A stretch of DNA of 24,445 nt from Acidithiobacillus sulfuriphilus (GCF_003721225.1 NZ_RIZI01000157.1:1-24445), one strand, 5' to 3'; shown: positions 15,405 to 22,900, counted from the stretch's first letter. Numbers and translations: made by a program. The notes: generated by a model not told the origin, from the sequence alone.

Positions 15405-15492
15405 GTCCGTCTCCGGTAAGGTTTCCTTTTTCTCCATCATACGACCAAGCGCCCTTTTCGTCAGCCGCTGGTAGCGCTTACACTGCATCACC

Positions 15493-16191
15493 ATGAACGC
15501 ATCCTCCGAACGTGTCGATCATCTCCTCTCCCGTCTGGGCTATTGCAGCCGCTCCGAAGTCCGTGATCTATTGCGCGCCGGCCGGGTGGCCGTTGACGGT
15601 ATTCCCCTGTCCCGGTCCCAGAGCAAGGTCCCGCCGTCCCTGGTTACCCTGGATGGGGCGCCCCTGGACCATCCGGAGCCCCTTTATATCCTCTATCACA
15701 AACCATTGGGCAAGGTCTGCGCCCATGACGACGCGCGCGGCATTTATGCCGACTTTCCCGCACGATGGCGCCTGCGGCGGCCCTGCTTTGCCAGTGTCGG
15801 ACGGCTCGACAAGGAAACGAGTGGACTCTTGCTGCTTACGGATGATGGCGACTGGCTGCATCGCCTCATCGCCCCCCGTTTTGCCGTGCCGCGTTGTTAT
15901 CGGGTGCTGCTGCAGTCGCCTCTGCGGGGGCATGAGGCGGAGCAACTGGCGAGCGGGACCTTGTTGCTGGAGGGCGAGGACTCCCCCTGCCGCCCCGCCG
16001 AATTGGCGGTGCTGGGCGAGCAGGAAGTATTGCTCACCCTGCGCGAGGGCCGTTACCATGAAGTGCGCCGCATCTTTGCCGCCCTGGGCAATGCGGTCGT
16101 GGCCCTGCACCGCGAGTCCTATGCGGATCTTACCCTGGCGGGCCTGGAACCGGGCGCGTGGCGGGAACTGACCCCTGCAGAAAGGCCATAG
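15493..16191 (+). CDS. rsuA: 16S rRNA pseudouridine(516) synthase RsuA
   Basis: Converts U516 of 16S rRNA to pseudouridine. The 232-residue length is that of RsuA. It has an N-terminal S4 RNA-binding domain (residues ~7-45, VDHLLSRLGYCSRSEVR... AGRVAVDG) followed by the synthase domain with GRLDKETSGLLLLTDDG, whose Asp106 is the catalytic residue, and the late EGRYHEVRRIFAALGN motif. The ATG has no visible ribosome binding site, and a TACACT -10-like box lies only 14 bases upstream, so a leaderless or very short-leader transcript is possible. It is divergent from agmatine deiminase; nudJ starts 8 nt after its stop. Confidence 0.92.
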   Translation: MNASSERVDHLLSRLGYCSRSEVRDLLRAGRVAVDGIPLSRSQSKVPPSLVTLDGAPLDHPEPLYILYHKPLGKVCAHDDARGIYADFPARWRLRRPCFASVGRLDKETSGLLLLTDDGDWLHRLIAPRFAVPRCYRVLLQSPLRGHEAEQLASGTLLLEGEDSPCRPAELAVLGEQEVLLTLREGRYHEVRRIFAALGNAVVALHRESYADLTLAGLEPGAWRELTPAERP

Positions 16192-16199
16192 GAGTGCCC

Positions 16200-16643
16200 A
16201 TGATCTGGATGCCGCATGTCACCGTAGCCGCCGTGGTGGAGGAGGATAATCGCTTCCTCCTGGTGGAAGAGGAGGTCGAAGGCAGGCGCTGCTTCAACCA
16301 GCCCGCCGGCCATTGGGATCCGGGGGAGGGGCTGTTGGATGCGGTGGTGCGGGAAACCCTGGAAGAGACGGGTTACCCTTTCGTGCCGGAAAGCCTGATT
16401 GGCATCTATCACTGGGAACATCCTCATAAGGATCTGACCTATCTGCGTTTCGCCTTTGCCGGTCGGGTGGGAGCGCGCGACCTGGGGCGGCCTCTGGATA
16501 CGGGGATCATTGGTCCGCAATGGCTCTCCCTGCCGCAAATGCAGGTCCAGCCGGGGCAGATGCGTAGTGCCCTGGTGCTGCGCTGCGTGGAGGATTATCT
16601 TGCGGGACAACGCTATCCCCTGAACATCCTGCAGCGGCTGTAG
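16200..16643 (+). CDS. nudJ: Nudix hydrolase NudJ
   Basis: NudJ removes phosphate from nucleoside tri/diphosphates and from the thiamine precursor HMP-PP in E. coli. The 147-residue protein starts MIWMPHVTVAAVV, closely resembling E. coli NudJ (PHVTVACVV). It has the Nudix box from residue 37 (GHWDPGE, seven residues, RETLEETG) and the NudJ-type ending GQRYPLNIL. The ATG at 16200 has AGGAG 5 nt upstream; the in-frame ATG at 16158 lies inside rsuA and is rejected. It forms an operon with rsuA and is followed by a large inverted repeat. Confidence 0.9.
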   Translation: MIWMPHVTVAAVVEEDNRFLLVEEEVEGRRCFNQPAGHWDPGEGLLDAVVRETLEETGYPFVPESLIGIYHWEHPHKDLTYLRFAFAGRVGARDLGRPLDTGIIGPQWLSLPQMQVQPGQMRSALVLRCVEDYLAGQRYPLNILQRL

Positions 16644-16652
16644 AGCCAAAAA

Positions 16653-16716
16653 CGGCGGCTGGCACGGGTGTTTTATGCTCCGGCGGTCCGCGCCAAACCA
16701 CCCGTGCCAGCCGCCG
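16653..16716. repeat. 18-bp perfect inverted repeat (long hairpin) between nudJ and rppH
   Basis: CGGCGGCTGGCACGGGTG (16653-16670) is followed after 28 bases by its exact reverse complement (16699-16716). The loop itself contains a GGCG/CGCC pairing. The repeat begins ten bases after the nudJ stop. There is no T tract on either side, so it is not a classical intrinsic terminator. It could be a REP-like element, a transcript-stabilising hairpin or a processing site. I found no second copy by eye in the window. Confidence 0.85.
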
Positions 16717-16760
16717 AATATGGGATAAAGCGCAATGACCTTCCTGCCGCCGCCGCGCAA

Positions 16761-16789
16761 CTGACGGCGGGCCCCCAACATGCTATCTT
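16761..16789 (+). promoter_or_regulatory. Candidate rppH promoter
   Basis: CTGACG (16761-16766), a 17-base spacer and TATCTT (16784-16789) match the sigma70 consensus 4/6 each and would start transcription near 16796, about 30 bases before the rppH ATG. Confidence 0.4.
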
Positions 16790-16824
16790 TGTGGCAATGA
16801 CATCGGCAGAGACGATGATGGGCC

Positions 16825-17373
16825 ATGATAGACGCAGACGGCTACCGCCCCAACGTGGGCATGATTATCTGTAATCACGAAAACCAGGTCTTGTGGGCCA
16901 GGCGGGTGGGCGAGAACGCCTGGCAGTTTCCCCAAGGCGGCATACAGCGCTTGGAAACGCCGGAGCAGGCCATGTTGCGGGAGTTGGAGGAAGAGGTGGG
17001 CACCGCCAAGGTAGGCATCATTGGTCGTACCCGCGGCTGGTTGCGTTACGACGTGCCCCGTTCTCCCCAGCGCGCCCGCCGCCGCTATCGGGGCCAGAAG
17101 CAGATCTGGTTTCTGCTGCGCTTCGAGGGCGAGGAGGGAGAGATCAACCTGCAGACCAGCCAGCCGGAGTTTGAGGAATGGCGCTGGGTGGACTACTGGG
17201 CGCCGGTGAATGAGATCATCGCGTTCAAGCGCCGTGTCTATTGGCAGGCCTTGCGTGAGTTGGCACCCCTCATTGGTGCCGGACCGCCGCCCGCGGGGCT
17301 TGCCGCGGCCGGTCATGATGACGCCGGAGCGTCACTAGGCCCGATGCCGGGCGCCGCGAGCGGCAATGCCTAG
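16825..17373 (+). CDS. rppH: RNA pyrophosphohydrolase RppH
   Basis: Removes pyrophosphate from the 5' triphosphate end of mRNA, which starts RNase E-dependent decay; it can also cleave dinucleoside polyphosphates. The 182-residue protein begins MIDADGYRPNVGMIICN and continues WARRVGENAWQFPQGGI, diagnostic for RppH. It has the Nudix box at 38-60 (GGIQRLETPEQAMLRELEEE, then VG) and the YRGQKQIWFLLRF strand. The last ~35 residues are Ala/Gly-rich and not conserved. The ribosome binding site is weak. Its 3' end overlaps the convergent dsbB gene by 39 bases. Confidence 0.95.
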   Translation: MIDADGYRPNVGMIICNHENQVLWARRVGENAWQFPQGGIQRLETPEQAMLRELEEEVGTAKVGIIGRTRGWLRYDVPRSPQRARRRYRGQKQIWFLLRFEGEEGEINLQTSQPEFEEWRWVDYWAPVNEIIAFKRRVYWQALRELAPLIGAGPPPAGLAAAGHDDAGASLGPMPGAASGNA

Positions 17374-17835
17374 GAGCAGGGCGTTGGCGGCAAAAACCAG
17401 CACACTCCAGTGGGTGATGGGGAGGCCCAGCCAACGTTTGCCACCGGCCGTCACGCAGGAGCCCTGACCACTGAGGCTGGCGGCAAAATCGGACCCCCAA
17501 GGTCCCCAGGCGGGGGACGTTTCCAGAAAACGCACGGCACTACAGCTTTCCACCTGCGGTGCCATGGCAACGAGATGCCATTGCCAAGCCCCGGCCGCAG
17601 CACCGCCCAGGGCCGCCAGCGCGGCTATCCAGAGGAGAGCAGGGCGCATGCCGCCGCGCCAGAGGAGGGCGGCGCCGCCGCCGGCGATCATCAGCAGGTC
17701 GGCAAGACGCTGATAAATGCACAGGCTGCACGGCGCGATACTCCGGTCAAACTGTAGCCAGAGGACAATGCCCAGGGCGGCGCTCCCGCTGAGCACGGCA
17801 AAGGCAGCGATGCCATCAATCCCGTATTTCCGCAT
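17335..17835 (-). CDS. dsbB: Disulfide bond formation protein DsbB
   Basis: Inner-membrane protein that reoxidises a periplasmic thiol oxidase and passes electrons to quinone. From ATG 17835 it is 166 residues with four membrane segments. The first cysteine pair is C36-C39 in APCSLCIYQR, the classic DsbB motif; the second periplasmic loop carries C98 and C127. GAGG lies upstream of the start; the longer frame to 17901 overlaps the upstream gene. It lies 28 nt after the DsbG-like gene, so the two are probably a functional pair. The end overlaps rppH. Confidence 0.92.
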   Translation of the reverse strand: MRKYGIDGIAAFAVLSGSAALGIVLWLQFDRSIAPCSLCIYQRLADLLMIAGGGAALLWRGGMRPALLWIAALAALGGAAAGAWQWHLVAMAPQVESCSAVRFLETSPAWGPWGSDFAASLSGQGSCVTAGGKRWLGLPITHWSVLVFAANALLLGIAARGARHRA

Positions 17836-17863
17836 GGTCCTGCACCTCGCGCTCCATAGGGGC

Positions 17864-18409
17864 TCAGGGCGTTTGCAATATCGCCGGCCAGTCGCTTTCA
17901 TGGGGCAGGCCTACGACAAATCCCAACTGTCCGTTCCTGTCGCGATAGATCAGAAACGGTACCCCGTTGCTGCCGGCCATCTCCAGAAGATTTTCATTGT
18001 AGCGAAGCTCCCGTTGGGTCTGGGCATCGGGCGTAATGGCGGCGATACCCCCACTGGGCTGGCCCCCGCTGCTGCCAAAATGGGTTTCATTTTCCTGGAG
18101 GGCTTGGCGCGGGTCTTTCGCTTGGAGGATGGCCGCCGCCTTCCCGGCACTGCTGGGAAAGAGGATGGCCACGGGGATGAAGCGCACCCGCAGCCGCCCG
18201 GTGCTGATGGGTTTTTGCAAATCCCCATAGAGCACATGGCAATAGGGACAATTGGGATCGAAAAAGACATAGACCACGGGGCCTTTCCGTCCTTCCTCGA
18301 TGTAATGGGCATGATCCAGGGCCTGCCAGAAGCTGGGGACATGCTCCGCCAGGGCCGGGGTGGCGAGGCTGCTCAGGCAGCAAAACAGCAGGATGCGCAA
18401 AACGCTCAT
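17864..18409 (-). CDS. Periplasmic thiol-disulfide protein, DsbG/DsbC catalytic domain without dimerisation domain
   Basis: A 181-residue thioredoxin-fold protein. Residues 1-21 are a signal peptide (ATPALA). The active site is C54-PY-C57 in FFDPNCPYCH, and the cis-Pro region reads NGVPFLIY. Stretches such as AAAILQAKDP and the VGLP near the end closely resemble E. coli DsbG (AAAILASKDP, AVGLP). E. coli DsbG is about 230 residues when mature, because of an N-terminal dimerisation domain; that domain is missing here, so the protein should be monomeric. It is encoded directly before dsbB and overlaps the glycosyltransferase gene by 4 nt (ATGA). An oxidase partner for DsbB is inferred; isomerase or copper/sulfur roles are alternatives. 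Confidence 0.85.
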   Translation of the reverse strand: MSVLRILLFCCLSSLATPALAEHVPSFWQALDHAHYIEEGRKGPVVYVFFDPNCPYCHVLYGDLQKPISTGRLRVRFIPVAILFPSSAGKAAAILQAKDPRQALQENETHFGSSGGQPSGGIAAITPDAQTQRELRYNENLLEMAGSNGVPFLIYRDRNGQLGFVVGLPHESDWPAILQTP

Positions 18410-20076
18410 GGTTTCTCCGCAAGGTCACTGGTAAGGCGCAGCAGGGCGATCCTTTTGCGGCTATAGAGTTCGTAGCCCGCGTAGAGTTCCTGGCTGTGGA
18501 TGCTTTTGGGCAACTGTTTCCGGACGGCGGCGAGATCCGCCTCGGGCAGGGCGAGGAAGGCGGTTCCCTGTCCATCCGCCACGATCTGCGCTAGCCGGGT
18601 CAGCCGGTCCGGTTCATGCAGGGGCATGGCGCCGCGGCCGGCATAAAAGAGAAAACTCGGTTGGAACCAGTGCCAGGTGGCAATGGCATAGGGCTTTGAC
18701 CCCTCCACCGCGCGGATCATCCGGCCCATGGTCACGGAAGGTTTCAGGGCGTCCAGGGCCGGCATGGCGACGAGAACGAGGACGCCCGTGAGGGCTACGG
18801 CGCCGGCGCCCAGACTGCCGATGGCCGCCATGAGCTGGCCGCCCCAGGCAAAATAGAGGGCCGCCAGCGCCGCCAGGAAATAGGGGAGGCCCAGATAGGC
18901 GACATCGCCCAGGGGCGGAATCTCCTTGGGGACTAGCCACCAGCCCAGGCAGGCCAGCACCAGGCCGATGCCCAAGAGCGCGCCCAGGGACAGCAGGACG
19001 CCCCAGCGATGTAAGGGAATGATCCCGTCCAGGGCCAAGTGCAGGCGCTGGGCCAAGAGCAGAAAGAGAGGGGGGTAGGCTTCCCATACATAGTTGGGCA
19101 GTTTGGTGGCCGCCAGGCTGAAAAAGGCTACCCAGGTCATTGCCCAGAGCAGCATGAAGGCATCTTCTGGCGCCTTGGTGAAGAGGGTCTTGCGCCGCTG
19201 CCAGAGTTCCGCGACGGTCTGAAGAAGGAAAATGGACCAGGGCATCAGACCCAGGGGAATGGTGAGGAGATAGTAGTAAATGGGCCCGCGGTGCCCCTCC
19301 ATGCTGGCGGTATAGCGACCGATGTTTTGTTGGTCGATGAAGAGGCGATCCCAGAGCCAGTGGGTCTCGACCCCAACGGCCAGGTACCAGGGCAGGGTGA
19401 TCAACAAGAATAGCGGCACACCCAGGGCGAGCTGCCCTTGCCGCCAGAGGTGGGGCAGGTCGCGGCGGCCGAGGAGAAACAGGACGATGATCAGCCCGGG
19501 CAGGAGGAAGCCGATGGGCCCCTTGGCCAAGGTGGCCAAGGCCATCGCTGCATAGCTGATGAGATAATCGCGCCGCCGCTCCCCGGCCAGGAGGTAGCCG
19601 CGCAGGTAAGAGATCAGGCTGATGGTGACGAAGAAGATCAGCAGGGGATCGGGAACGGCGGCGCGGAAGATGATTTGGCTGTGCAGGGCGGTAGCGGTCA
19701 GCAGGCCCGTCAACAGGGCCGTGCGCTCCCCGTAAAGACGGCGGAGGGCCAGGGCAAGATAGAAGACCAGCACTGCCCCCAGGGCTACGGAGCCGATGCG
19801 CAGCCCCCAGCCATTCATGCCCAGGAGACGCACGCCAGCCCCCATGAGCCAGTAGTTGAGGATGGGCTTGTCCGGGCGCAGGGCCTCGTTGAAGGTGGGG
19901 ACCACGAGGTTGTGGTGGGCCAGCATTTCTTTCAGGGCCTGGGCGTTGTTGGGTTCGTCGATATCCCAGAGGCTGGCGTCCCCGGTGTGGAAGGCCAGCA
20001 GCCAAAAAGCGAAAAGAAAGAGGAGCAGGGCTTGCAGCAGGAAGGATCGCGATGGGGCGATGGCGGGTTTATGCAT
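18406..20076 (-). CDS. ArnT/GT39-GT83-type membrane glycosyltransferase
   Basis: A 556-residue polytopic protein of the lipid-linked-sugar glycosyltransferase fold (PMT/ArnT). The catalytic-type acidic motif DIDEPNNAQ (38-46) lies in the first periplasmic loop and is followed by [14 protein letters not shown], matching ArnT's DE.RYA.....KPPLYYWL. At least ten membrane segments follow, then a soluble periplasmic C-terminal domain (~440-556). ArnT transfers aminoarabinose to lipid A; the substrate here is unknown. The ATG at 20076 overlaps the smpB stop by 8 nt, and the gene overlaps the DsbG-like gene by 4 nt. Translational coupling is therefore likely. No arn biosynthesis genes are in the window. 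Confidence 0.85.
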   Translation of the reverse strand: MHKPAIAPSRSFLLQALLLFLFAFWLLAFHTGDASLWDIDEPNNAQALKEMLAHHNLVVPTFNEALRPDKPILNYWLMGAGVRLLGMNGWGLRIGSVALGAVLVFYLALALRRLYGERTALLTGLLTATALHSQIIFRAAVPDPLLIFFVTISLISYLRGYLLAGERRRDYLISYAAMALATLAKGPIGFLLPGLIIVLFLLGRRDLPHLWRQGQLALGVPLFLLITLPWYLAVGVETHWLWDRLFIDQQNIGRYTASMEGHRGPIYYYLLTIPLGLMPWSIFLLQTVAELWQRRKTLFTKAPEDAFMLLWAMTWVAFFSLAATKLPNYVWEAYPPLFLLLAQRLHLALDGIIPLHRWGVLLSLGALLGIGLVLACLGWWLVPKEIPPLGDVAYLGLPYFLAALAALYFAWGGQLMAAIGSLGAGAVALTGVLVLVAMPALDALKPSVTMGRMIRAVEGSKPYAIATWHWFQPSFLFYAGRGAMPLHEPDRLTRLAQIVADGQGTAFLALPEADLAAVRKQLPKSIHSQELYAGYELYSRKRIALLRLTSDLAEKP

Positions 20077-20530
20077 CCCGGGTGCCACCCTTGAGGATGC
20101 GGGCCTTGTCCCGCTGCCACTCCCGTTCCTTGAGGGTGGCGCGCTTGTCATGCTCCTGCTTGCCCTTGACCAGGGCGATCTCCACCTTGGCCCGCCCCTG
20201 TTTCCAGTACATGGCCAGCGGCACGACGGTGAAGCCCTTGCGCTCCACACTGCCGATGAGGCGGTTGATCTCTTCCTTGTGCATCAGGAGCTTGCGCGTG
20301 CGCGTCGGATCGGGGTTGATGTGGGTGCTGGCGGTGGGCAGGGGGCTGATATGGGCGCCCAGCAACCACAGTTCGCCGCCCTTGACGAGCACGTAGCTGT
20401 CCTTGAGATTCAGCCGCCCGGCGCGCAGGGACTTGACCTCCCAGCCCTGCAAGACCATCCCGGCCTCGAAGCGCTCCTCGATGAAATATTCGTGTTTCGC
20501 CTCGCGATTCAGGGCGATGGTGCTGCTCAT
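20069..20530 (-). CDS. smpB: SsrA-binding protein SmpB
   Basis: Binds tmRNA and delivers it to stalled ribosomes for trans-translation. The 153-residue protein from ATG 20530 (GGGAG 7 nt upstream) begins [20 protein letters not shown] and has [19 protein letters not shown], the KLL.H..EI..L family stretch and a basic tail [19 protein letters not shown], all diagnostic. No tmRNA gene is visible nearby. A TACAAT -10-like box lies on the minus strand in the upstream spacer, but its -35 is poor. Confidence 0.96.
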   Translation of the reverse strand: MSSTIALNREAKHEYFIEERFEAGMVLQGWEVKSLRAGRLNLKDSYVLVKGGELWLLGAHISPLPTASTHINPDPTRTRKLLMHKEEINRLIGSVERKGFTVVPLAMYWKQGRAKVEIALVKGKQEHDKRATLKEREWQRDKARILKGGTRDA

Positions 20531-20618
20531 GGTGCCACTCCCGACGAACTCAAGTTGCATTGTAAAGCAAAAGGGCCGCGGGGATAACGCCTGTTGACCA
20601 GATGGCTGTCGCAGTCAG

Positions 20619-20727
20619 AAAGGGGCCCGCAGCGGGTGATGGTGGCTGGTTTTCTCCCGCCGGGCTGGGCATCATGCCCATCAGGATGCAGGAACTCGGT
20701 GGGTTGCCAAGGTGAGAAAGCCCCTTT
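20619..20727 (+). ncRNA. Candidate structured leader RNA upstream of the phospholipase-D-like gene
   Basis: Reading the plus strand, helices nest as follows. P1: AAAGGGGC (20619-20626) with GCCCCTTT (20720-20727), 8 bp perfect. A small CCCG/CGGG hairpin (20626-20636). P2: TTTCTC (20651-20656) with GAGAAA (20714-20719), 6 bp, abutting P1. P3: CCGCCG (20657-20662) with CGGTGG (20697-20702), including one G-U. P4: TGGGCA (20666-20671) with TGCCCA (20675-20680). The G-U pair would be a C-A mismatch on the minus strand, favouring plus-strand function. CTCCC at 20654-20658 can alternatively pair with GGGAG of the downstream ribosome binding site. It does not match any riboswitch class I can recall. 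Hand-folded, unverified. Confidence 0.4.
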
Positions 20728-20756
20728 ACTTTGCAGAGGTCCCCATCTGACCAGGG

Positions 20757-20762
20757 AGGAGG
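20757..20762 (+). promoter_or_regulatory. Ribosome binding site deciding a TTG start
   Basis: AGGAGG is followed by 6 bases and TTG at 20769, an ideal distance. The TTG at 20766 would be only 3 bases away. This fixes the unusual TTG start of the phospholipase-D-like gene. Confidence 0.65.
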
Positions 20763-20768
20763 GTATTG

Positions 20769-21926
20769 TTGCAGCAAACGCGGCGTACACCGTGGGTAGC
20801 CATTGACGCGGGCATTCTCCTGACGGACATGGCGGATATCGCCCGTTGGCTCATGGATCAGTTCCGCGGAGCGGAAACAGAGATCCTCCTCGAAAATTAT
20901 ATCTTTGAAGGAGGGGTCTGGCCGGGTCAGGTCCTTGGCATCCTGGAGGCCAAGGCCCGCTCCGGCGTGCGCGTCCACGTCACCCTGGATGCCATCGGCA
21001 GTCGCGGCTTTCCGTCGGCCTGGGCGTCCCGGTTACGGGCCGCGGGGGCCTATGTCCACTGGTATCACCGGTTGCGTTTCATCGGAATGGAGCATCGGCT
21101 GCGCCGCACCCACCGGCGCATCATCGTGGTGGACGGTCAATGGGCGGCCGTCGGCGGTTTTGCTTTTGCCGATGTCTGGTTGGGGGCGGGGGTGAGCAGT
21201 CCGCCCTACCGCGAGGCCCTCTTTGCCTGTCGTGGGCCCATCGCCCAGCACTTGCGTCTGGCCTTCGCCCGCCATCACCCCGGCTTCCCGGCGTTGGCGC
21301 TGCCATTGCCGGGCTCCGGGACAATGGGGCCAGAAGGGGGGGCGGCCTGGGGCAAGGGCCGCCTGCTGGAGGGCCTGCCGCCCCGGCGTCGCGGTATGCG
21401 CCGGCGTCTCCTGGCCGTCCTGCGCACTGCCCGCCGGGAATTGTGGATCGCCACCCCCTACTTCAATCCCGACCCCGTAGTCCGTCGCGCCCTGCAGCAG
21501 GCCGCCCGGCGGGGGGTGGACGTGCGCTTGCTGCTGGCAGGCCGGATCACCGATCATCCACTTTTGCGTTTCGGCATACAGGCGTATTATCAACCGCTGA
21601 TGCAGGCGGGCGTGCGTATTTATGAATATCAGGGCGCGTTCCTGCATGGCAAATATGCCTTGGCCGATGGTTATTGGGTTACTCTTGGGTCGGCCAATCT
21701 CGATTTTTTGAGCTTATGGTTCAATCATGAGCTCAACATAGAATTACGTAGTCCCCTGGCGGTCCTACTGTTACGCAGCCTCTTCGTGCGCGAGTTCGCC
21801 CATGCGCAGGAGCTTGCCATGGGCGGCTGGCAGCGACGGCCGCGCTGGCGGCGCACACTGGAATGGCTTTTGGCCGTGCTCGACCGTTGGGCGCAAGCGC
21901 GCGCCCTCGGCCGACGCAAATATTGA
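20769..21926 (+). CDS. Phospholipase-D-superfamily protein, cardiolipin-synthase-like (ClsB type)
   Basis: A 385-residue protein with two HKD domains, as in cardiolipin synthases that join phosphatidyl groups to phosphatidylglycerol or phosphatidylethanolamine. The first motif is HRRIIVVD (H115, R117, D122) with VGGFAF after it; the second is HGKYALAD (H293, K295, D300) followed by LGSANLD. Arg replaces the usual Lys in the first motif, which is unusual for an active HKD site. Other family stretches are LENYIFEGG, RVHVTLDAIGS, ATPYFNPD and a late WFNHELNIE. No N-terminal membrane segment is seen, which fits ClsB (YbhO) better than ClsA. It starts with TTG and is preceded by the structured spacer. 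ratA begins 9 nt after its stop. Confidence 0.85.
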   Translation: MQQTRRTPWVAIDAGILLTDMADIARWLMDQFRGAETEILLENYIFEGGVWPGQVLGILEAKARSGVRVHVTLDAIGSRGFPSAWASRLRAAGAYVHWYHRLRFIGMEHRLRRTHRRIIVVDGQWAAVGGFAFADVWLGAGVSSPPYREALFACRGPIAQHLRLAFARHHPGFPALALPLPGSGTMGPEGGAAWGKGRLLEGLPPRRRGMRRRLLAVLRTARRELWIATPYFNPDPVVRRALQQAARRGVDVRLLLAGRITDHPLLRFGIQAYYQPLMQAGVRIYEYQGAFLHGKYALADGYWVTLGSANLDFLSLWFNHELNIELRSPLAVLLLRSLFVREFAHAQELAMGGWQRRPRWRRTLEWLLAVLDRWAQARALGRRKY

Positions 21927-21935
21927 GAGGTTTTC

Positions 21936-22397
21936 ATGCATCATATTCGCAAGACGGCTGTTCTGCCTTACAGTGCAGAGCAGATTTTTGCCCTGGTGGA
22001 GGACATTCCCGCCTATCCGCAGTTTTTGCCCTGGTGCGGCCGTAGCCGGGTCATCGAAGATCGTGGGGATGAGGCGTTGGCCGAAATCACCATTTCCCAT
22101 GGGGCCTTTGGCAAATCCTTTACGACCCGCAATCGTTATCAGCGCCCCAAACTGGCGGAACTGCGTCTGATCAATGGCCCCTTTCGTTTTCTGGAAGGAT
22201 TATGGCAGTTGGAGGCCGTCACCGGCGGCACGCGCGTCACCCTGGACCTGCGTTTCGAGTTCAGTTCGCGCCTTATCGGCGCCTTTTTGGATCCCATCTT
22301 CAAGCAGGCTGCCGAAACCATGGTGCAGAGCTTCGCCAGCCGCGCCCGGGCCGTCTACGGCCCCCCCCCAAGCGCCAGTCTTTCTGCCCGGTCCTGA
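21936..22397 (+). CDS. ratA: RatA/COQ10-family START-domain protein
   Basis: A 153-residue polyketide-cyclase/START-fold protein. MHHIRKTAVLPYSAEQIFALV, then EDIPAYPQFLPWC, is the RatA/COQ10 opening, and DLRFEFSSRLIGAFLDPIF is the usual C-terminal helix region. E. coli RatA was reported to inhibit ribosome-subunit joining, while the COQ10 relatives bind ubiquinone, so the true role is debated. The ATG has GAGG 5 nt upstream. In many proteobacteria it lies next to smpB, rnfH and bamE. Here smpB and bamE are nearby, but rnfH is not visible. Confidence 0.9.
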   Translation: MHHIRKTAVLPYSAEQIFALVEDIPAYPQFLPWCGRSRVIEDRGDEALAEITISHGAFGKSFTTRNRYQRPKLAELRLINGPFRFLEGLWQLEAVTGGTRVTLDLRFEFSSRLIGAFLDPIFKQAAETMVQSFASRARAVYGPPPSASLSARS

Positions 22398-22400
22398 CGT

Positions 22401-22469
22401 GCCCCCCGGCCCGCCGGGGCATTATCCTGCCAATGTCGTGCTCCCGGGCAGGTCGCGGCCATGGGCCGC
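22401..22469. terminator. GC hairpins between convergent ratA and bamE (possible terminator, no T tract)
   Basis: Directly after the ratA stop, 22401-22420 can form a CCCCGG/CCGGGG hairpin, and 22455-22469 forms GCGGCC-atg-GGCCGC. Neither is followed by a run of T on either strand, so intrinsic termination is doubtful. No supportable gene lies in 22398-22555. Confidence 0.3.
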
Positions 22470-22555
22470 TCTACGGGTCCGGGGCACGCTTCATGATGAC
22501 GAGGCGCGGCGGATGCCTGGCCGTTAGGCGTTCTGTCTGTGTGTTGTGCCGGAGG

Positions 22556-22900
22556 TCAGGATGCAGTCGTTGCCGTGGCCGCTGCCGCCTTCACGTCGCC
22601 CTGGACGCCCAGCAATTTGCCGTCCTTGTCAAAGAGGACGTAGATTTTGCGCACTTCGAGGGTGCCGTAGGCCGGCTTTAAGCTATACACATAGACCCAC
22701 TGATCAGGGTGCCAGGGGTCCTGCAGGAGGGGCGAACCCAAGATGGTGCGCACCTGCAACTGATCCATACCGGGATGTAATTCGGCCAGTTCCTTGGTGG
22801 TGACGACATTGCCCTGTTGGACGTTCACGCGATAGATATTGCAGCCGGTGAGCAACAGGCCGAAAAGGGGTATCAGGAGGAAAGGGCGGAGGCTTCTCAT
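22556..22900 (-). CDS. bamE: Outer-membrane protein assembly lipoprotein BamE (SmpA/OmlA family)
   Basis: Lipoprotein of the BAM complex that inserts outer-membrane beta-barrels. From ATG 22900 it is 114 residues. The signal peptide ends in the lipobox LLTGC (Cys20), the lipidation site for Lgt. The mature part has the SmpA/OmlA fold: GNVVTTKELAELHPGM, QVRTILGSPLLQDPWHPDQW, YVYSLKPAYG and RKIYVLFDKDGKL. An in-frame ATG at 22927 would add nine charged residues before the signal peptide and is less likely. Divergent from fur, with a 66-bp spacer. Confidence 0.93.
   Translation of the reverse strand: MRSLRPFLLIPLFGLLLTGCNIYRVNVQQGNVVTTKELAELHPGMDQLQVRTILGSPLLQDPWHPDQWVYVYSLKPAYGTLEVRKIYVLFDKDGKLLGVQGDVKAAAATATTAS

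Noticed and set aside
16662..16681. TGGCACG inside the inverted repeat looks like a sigma54 -24 box.
   Set aside because: The -12 element at the required distance reads TTTT, not TTGC; the GC is four bases too far away.
20531..20768. Known riboswitch class or tmRNA/6S/SRP RNA in the smpB-upstream spacer.
   Set aside because: None of the conserved core sequences I can recall (TPP, FMN, SAM-I, cobalamin, glycine, c-di-GMP-I, SRP, tmRNA ends) is present on either strand.
22398..22555. rnfH expected between ratA and its usual neighbours.
   Set aside because: The spacer is only 158 bases and contains no frame resembling RnfH.
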